A DNA stretch of 34,568 nt from Halobacteriales archaeon QH_10_67_22 (GTDB lineage Archaea > Halobacteriota > Halobacteria > Halobacteriales > Haloarculaceae), in NCBI GenBank assembly GCA_003021305.1, contig PXQN01000024.1:1-34568 (forward strand), in the 5' to 3' direction. The notes beneath the pieces were generated by a model. That model ran no database searches, was not told where the DNA came from, and saw only the letters and a list, made by a program, of their open reading frames with translations. The position numbers and the translations under genes are program-made. This document shows, piece by piece, positions 31,105 through 34,568 of this stretch; within the stretch, counting starts at the first letter, position 1; every line of letters begins with the position of its first letter.

Positions 31105-31386
31105 ATGTCGCCCGGGCCGTACGAGCGGGTACTCGAGACCCTCGAGGACCTAGACGCCCGTCTCGCCGGGCTGGAGGTCGGGTATTCGGAGCCCAACGCG
31201 ACGGCGGCCCGGGACCACGTCGCCGAACTGTCGAACTTCTTCGAGAACGAACCCTCGGACCTGGCGGCGCTGGAAGACGCCGTCGAGCAACTGGTCGAGA
31301 CCGAGGACTCGACGCACGCCAGAACCGCCAAGGAACACGCCGACGCCCTCAAGCGCCGGATCGAAGCCCAGATCGACGACTCCTGA
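31105..31386 (+). CDS. Small helical conserved protein, unknown function
   Basis: A 93-residue soluble, strongly acidic, all-helical protein: YERVLETLEDLDARLAGLEVGYSEPNATAARDHVAELSNFFENEPSDLAALEDAVEQLVE, then THARTAKEHADALKRRIEAQI. Heptad-like spacing suggests a coiled-coil hairpin. I do not recognise the family, though it looks like a conserved haloarchaeal protein. Its promoter carries a striking palindrome over the TATA box, suggesting specific regulation. It stands alone between the TYW2-like gene and the convergent AIM24 gene. Confidence 0.7.
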   Translation: MSPGPYERVLETLEDLDARLAGLEVGYSEPNATAARDHVAELSNFFENEPSDLAALEDAVEQLVETEDSTHARTAKEHADALKRRIEAQIDDS

Positions 31387-31446
31387 CCTGGTTCGGAACG
31401 GTGGCCATCCGGGGACCAGAGGACGGCAGCCGGGCCGTGACGGCAG

Positions 31447-32109
31447 TTACTGCTGTTGTCCGCCTTCCTCGTAGGGCTGGACGACGACGAACCCCTCCGA
31501 ACCGCTGAAGTCCATCTGGTAGGTCTCCCCGGAGGTCGACCCGATCTCGAATGCCTTGTTCTTCGAGATCGACGGCGAGAGGTTCGCGCTCCAGGCGACG
31601 GTCGCGTCCGGGTCCGTCTTGACCGGCGGCGACATCACGAGCGGGTCGCCGTGGGTCGTGATCGCGATGTAGCCGGGGCCGGTGAGAAAGACGTTCGTCA
31701 GTCCGCCGGCCTGTGCGCCGCCCACGCTACCGATGGTACTGATCTCGTAGTCGACGCTGTACTCGAAGGCGAGCACGTCGTCGCCGTTGACCGAGATCGA
31801 CTGGCCCTCGTTGAGGTGGAGCACCTGGACTTTCTTGCCCTGGTCGGCGACGTAGAGGTGTCCCTGTCCCTCGGCTTCCATGACGGGTGTCCCCTCGCTG
31901 CTCACCGCGGACTTGACCATGCCGGTGATGCCGCCCTCTGCGGACATCTTCCCGCTCATCTCGATGTTGCCGGTGAACGCAACCATCGAACCCTTCTTGG
32001 CCATCACCGTGCCGTTGAGGTCGATGTCGAGGAGCTTGCCGTTCTCCAGCTGGAACCGCTCGCCGCCTTCCTTGGTGGCGTTCGTGCGTTTGAATTCTTC
32101 TATTTTCAT
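31447..32109 (-). CDS. AIM24-family protein
   Basis: A 220-residue all-beta protein of the AIM24/TIGR00266 family (double-stranded beta helix). Typical features: GKLLDIDLNGTVMAKKGSMVAFTGNIEMSGK, a Gly-rich middle (GGITGMVKSAVSSEGTPVMEAEGQGHLYVADQGKKVQVLHL), NGDDVLAFEYSVDYEIS and the end GEGFVVVQPY-like (SEGFVVVQPYEEGGQQQ). Mitochondrial Aim24 affects inner membrane organisation; prokaryotic members have no settled function. A TATA-like ACTATATG at about 32162-32169 on the minus strand implies a leader of roughly 30 nt. Confidence 0.88.
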   Translation of the reverse strand: MKIEEFKRTNATKEGGERFQLENGKLLDIDLNGTVMAKKGSMVAFTGNIEMSGKMSAEGGITGMVKSAVSSEGTPVMEAEGQGHLYVADQGKKVQVLHLNEGQSISVNGDDVLAFEYSVDYEISTIGSVGGAQAGGLTNVFLTGPGYIAITTHGDPLVMSPPVKTDPDATVAWSANLSPSISKNKAFEIGSTSGETYQMDFSGSEGFVVVQPYEEGGQQQ

Positions 32110-32210
32110 TGTGTGTCAGAGCCGGACCGTACGACTCTCGAACAAGTCTACCGCGAAGTCACATATAGTTATCGCCGGACCCGACCGCTTTCGTGGCGCT
32201 CCGACGGCGG

Positions 32211-33725
32211 TCAGAACCAGTCGACGAACGAACCGTCCAGCAGCGTCTCGCGTTGCTGGTCGACGTACTGTGACTGCATCGCCCAGACCGCCTCGGCCAG
32301 GGGCACCGCATCGTCGACGGCCGCGGCGACGTGGTCGTGTTTCCAGCGGGCCGGTGTCGTCCGACGGTCGACCCGCTCGCGCAACGGGCGGACGTACCGG
32401 TGGGCGCGCTCGGTCGACAGCCCGCGGTGTTCCAGCCCCTCGCGGGCGGCCTCGAACAGTTCGCCGTAGATCCGGTCGATGGCGGTCGTCTCGGTGCCGT
32501 CGTTGGTGACCCACGTCAGGTCGGCCTGGAGCCCCTCTCGGCTGGCCGCGTAGAAGTTCTCGCGAGCCGTCTCCCAGTCGAGGCCGCTGACGGGGTGTTC
32601 GACTCGCGGGAGCGACTCCATCAGCCCGGCGAACACCGCCTGGAAACTGACGGCGTCGGGCACCGTCGGCTGGGCGGGCAGCGGGCGGAACTCGATGCGG
32701 GCGTTGGCCGCCGACCGGCTCGCCCCGTCGAACACCGGGCGGACCCACCGCCAGTAGCTGCCGTGTTTGTGCCGGAAGTGGGCGAACGCGTCGTCGAACC
32801 GCCCCGCCGGTTCGACCGTCGAGGGGACGATCATCTCGTCGTCGACGACGGCGTCGACGATAGCGTCCACGCTGTCGAAGTCGGGCGGGAATTTCACCTT
32901 GTCCGGACGGTCCTCGGCCACCGGGTTCAGCGCGTCCTCGAAGACGGTGATCCGGTGTTCCATCCAGGCGTCCTCGACGATCTCCCTGTCGTCGGCGTCG
33001 TCGTACAGGTCCGGCGGGAAGAAGGGTGAGTTGACCCCCAGCGCCAGCAGCGGGCCGGCCACCCGGAGGGCGTAGCCGAAGTACTCGGGCAGGTCCGGCG
33101 CGTGGGCCACCTGGTAGTGGGGCTGGATCGACGTAATGAGACTCTCTGGCATCACCGTCTCGGCCTCGAGCGTGACGTGGGGCGCGTCGATGCGCATGCC
33201 CGCGGGGTAGTCGGTGTTGGCCATCGTGTGATACCGGACGGAATCCGACATGTTGGTCGCGATGCGGACCCCATCCTGTTCGACCGAGTCACAGAGGTAG
33301 TCGGTCGCCGTCTCGCCGGTCGGCGGCACCGTCCACATGCCGTCGCTGACCAGCGTGATGTCGTCGCCCCGCGTGCGCTCGATCGCGGGTTCCAGCGTCG
33401 CCTTGAGTTCCCGTTCCTGGGCGGCCAGCCCGTGTTCGTTCAGCGGCTGTGGACTCGTCTGTGTCTCGGCGTTGTGGAGTCCGAGTTCCTTCTCGAAGCC
33501 GATCAGCCCCAGCAGGTCCCTGGGCATCCGCCGCATCGACCCCGACACGGAGTGGACCGCGTACAGCTCCAGTTCCAGCCCCACGATGGCCTCGGCGTTG
33601 TCGAACGTTCCGTCCCTGATCTCGGTCTTCAGGCGCTCGGCCTCCCGCTCGGCCTGCGCCTGGAACTCCGCTGTGTCGACGGCGAGCACGTCCCTGACGC
33701 TGGCCGCGAGTTCCGAGCCCGACAT
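32211..33725 (-). CDS. Glutamate-cysteine ligase-like (GCS2 superfamily) protein
   Basis: A 504-residue protein. AIVGLELELYAV near residues 46-57 is the glutamate-rich N-terminal motif of GCS2-type ligases. SDGMWTVPPTGETATDYL, SIQPHYQVAHAPDLPEYFGYALRVAGPLLALGVNSPFF and the arginine-containing IEFRPLPAQPTVPDAVSF are consistent with that fold. GCS2 enzymes ligate glutamate to cysteine or other amines. The protein is longer than the typical haloarchaeal gamma-glutamylcysteine synthetase, so another gamma-glutamyl ligase role is possible. A GTATTTGAAA-like box centred 27 bp upstream fixes the ATG at 33725. Confidence 0.72.
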   Translation of the reverse strand: MSGSELAASVRDVLAVDTAEFQAQAEREAERLKTEIRDGTFDNAEAIVGLELELYAVHSVSGSMRRMPRDLLGLIGFEKELGLHNAETQTSPQPLNEHGLAAQERELKATLEPAIERTRGDDITLVSDGMWTVPPTGETATDYLCDSVEQDGVRIATNMSDSVRYHTMANTDYPAGMRIDAPHVTLEAETVMPESLITSIQPHYQVAHAPDLPEYFGYALRVAGPLLALGVNSPFFPPDLYDDADDREIVEDAWMEHRITVFEDALNPVAEDRPDKVKFPPDFDSVDAIVDAVVDDEMIVPSTVEPAGRFDDAFAHFRHKHGSYWRWVRPVFDGASRSAANARIEFRPLPAQPTVPDAVSFQAVFAGLMESLPRVEHPVSGLDWETARENFYAASREGLQADLTWVTNDGTETTAIDRIYGELFEAAREGLEHRGLSTERAHRYVRPLRERVDRRTTPARWKHDHVAAAVDDAVPLAEAVWAMQSQYVDQQRETLLDGSFVDWF

Positions 33726-33747
33726 ACCCTCCGTTTCGCCGCTGGCG

Positions 33748-33757
33748 TATTTGAAAG
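33748..33757 (-). promoter_or_regulatory. TATA-like box of the GCS2-like gene
   Basis: TTTCAAATAC on the minus strand is centred 27 bp before the ATG at 33725. The remaining spacer to the pheT stop (33758-33867) contains a short CGCGC-GCT-GCGCG palindrome near 33791 and nothing else I can support. Confidence 0.5.
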
Positions 33758-33867
33758 TCCGGCCTCGCGACTCACAGTGCCGGGAAGCGCGCGCTGCGCG
33801 AGCGGTTCGAATGATCCTCGACACCGCTTTGTGACGCCCGCCGGTCGTGAGCATCGACCACCTCGAT

Positions 33868-34568
33868 TCACCGTAGCGCGTCCAGTTCGAACTCGAAGGC
33901 AGCGACCGGCAGTTCCAGGTCGTGTTCGACCAGCACCTCGGGGTGGAGTTCGCCGATGACGCCGGCGGACTCGCCGTCGACGACCACCTCGGCGGTCCGG
34001 CCGGGGATGAACGTCGGGTGGTCGGTCGGCGGCGTCGCCAGGTCGGCGTCGAAGGCCCGACACAGCGCCTGCAGGCGGGCCCTGGCGTCCTCGTAGGAGG
34101 CCCCGTCCCGGGCCAGGGCCGCCGCGACGGTCCGGGGTTCGGCGACCTTCGTCTCCTCGTCGTCGTCGCGGTGGGCCGTGAAGCCGACTTCGGCCAGGTC
34201 CTGGGGGTACGCGCGGTGGGTGTTGTTCTCCAGGACGAGCATGAGCGAGGGGAGCGCCCACGTCCGGACGATCTCGAACTCCTCGCTGTAGGGACCCTTG
34301 ATCACCGCGGGTTCGTCGCCGCCGACCACGTCGGTGCCGGGGTCGACGTTCAGGCGGTCGAAGTTCTGGTCGGTCCCGACCAGGTGGAAGTTCAGGAGGT
34401 CCTGAAAGCCCAGGCCGACCAGCGTCTCTCTCGTGGCTCGTTCCAGTCGCGAGCGTTCGTGGCGGCCGCCGACGGTCGAGACGTCCGGGTACCGCGGCTC
34501 CAGGTCGTTGAACCCGAACGCCCGGCCAACGTCGTCGATGACGTCGACCGGGTGGAGCACGTCGACAC
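33868..34568 (-). CDS. pheT: Phenylalanyl-tRNA synthetase beta subunit, C-terminal part
   Basis: The frame enters from the right edge and ends at a TGA (33868-33870), about 233 codons. It covers the catalytic-like core of the archaeal/eukaryotic beta subunit: VDVIDDVGRAFGFNDLEPRYPDVSTVGG, LERATRETLVGLGFQDLLNFHL, NPHR-like KGPYSEEFEIVRTWALPSLMLVLENNTHRAYPQDLAEVGFTA and the end GRTAEVVVDGESAGVIGELHPEVLVEHDLELPVAAFEFELDALR. It pairs with PheS to charge tRNA-Phe. The N-terminus, and probably pheS, lie beyond the window. Confidence 0.93.
   Translation of the reverse strand, partial: VDVLHPVDVIDDVGRAFGFNDLEPRYPDVSTVGGRHERSRLERATRETLVGLGFQDLLNFHLVGTDQNFDRLNVDPGTDVVGGDEPAVIKGPYSEEFEIVRTWALPSLMLVLENNTHRAYPQDLAEVGFTAHRDDDEETKVAEPRTVAAALARDGASYEDARARLQALCRAFDADLATPPTDHPTFIPGRTAEVVVDGESAGVIGELHPEVLVEHDLELPVAAFEFELDALR

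Noticed and set aside
29859-31352. A 497-codon minus-strand frame opposite the TYW2-like gene
   Set aside because: The plus-strand gene has clear enzyme motifs; the opposite frame is a GC-rich shadow with no domain.
33780-33830. A tRNA-like string (GCGGTTCGAATG) near the GCS2-like gene
   Set aside because: It resembles a T-loop, but no acceptor stem, D arm or anticodon arm can be built around it on either strand.

Overview
This window comes from a halophilic archaeon (class Halobacteria). The DNA is very GC-rich with strong G/C bias at third codon positions, the predicted proteins are acidic, and the informational genes are archaeal: PolD large subunit with an intein, Rpa3-type RPA, aIF1A, RIO1 kinase, NMD3 and a DUF460 protein. 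Many starts have a TATA-like box centred 27-29 bp upstream, which is the layout of leaderless haloarchaeal transcripts. The order of genes looks like core chromosome. I see no rRNA, tRNA, CRISPR array, prophage or complete transposase gene. A Haloarcula-like relative is plausible, but the genus cannot be fixed from sequence alone.

Layout. 1-1101: the tail of an unrecognised gene, a small Cys-rich conserved protein, and a convergent ribbon-helix-helix regulator. 1388-2950: the rpa3-rpap3 operon. 3069-4825: an aldolase and hydroxyacid dehydrogenase operon. 4908-8774: a small Cys protein, a sugar-nucleotidyltransferase, a rearrangement scar, a truncated membrane protein, RIO1 and aIF1A. 8902-13399: an SCP2-like protein, DUF460, threonine ammonia-lyase and a gamma-glutamylcyclotransferase-like protein. 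13495-15918: an oxidoreductase remnant, DHFR, an AstE/AspA-like protein and a small membrane protein. 16056-22948: citrate synthase, convergent with the intein-containing polD large subunit, preceded by a PPC-domain protein. 23046-28589: an NTF2-like protein, an extended peroxiredoxin, a DUF457-like membrane protein, a PRC-barrel protein, a CinA-like protein, an aldo/keto reductase and HtpX. 28790-34568: NMD3, a TYW2/Trm5-type tRNA enzyme, a small coiled-coil protein, an AIM24 protein, a GCS2-like protein and the C-terminal part of PheT.

The most unusual content is a set of short palindromic elements. Family A (107 bp, two copies, about 91% identical, 15-17 bp terminal inverted repeats) lies at 1270-1376 and 17193-17299. 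Family B (80 bp, two copies in opposite orientation, one mismatch) lies at 13695-13774 and 27634-27713. All four copies sit at or just after the 3' ends of genes. In two cases a flanking trinucleotide is the stop codon itself, and it is repeated on the other side of the element. Family A copy 2, together with a small GC-rich palindrome, replaces the expected C-terminal end of the polD large subunit with foreign codons. The same gene carries a 517-residue homing-endonuclease intein placed inside the catalytic NCDGDED motif and ending in Lys-Gln instead of His-Asn. Rare codons flank the intein on both sides, as a homing co-conversion tract would leave.

Two decayed genes were also found: a 5'-truncated fragment fused into a membrane protein that has lost its own stop (around 6415-6640), and a C-terminal remnant of an FAD-dependent oxidoreductase (13495-13674).
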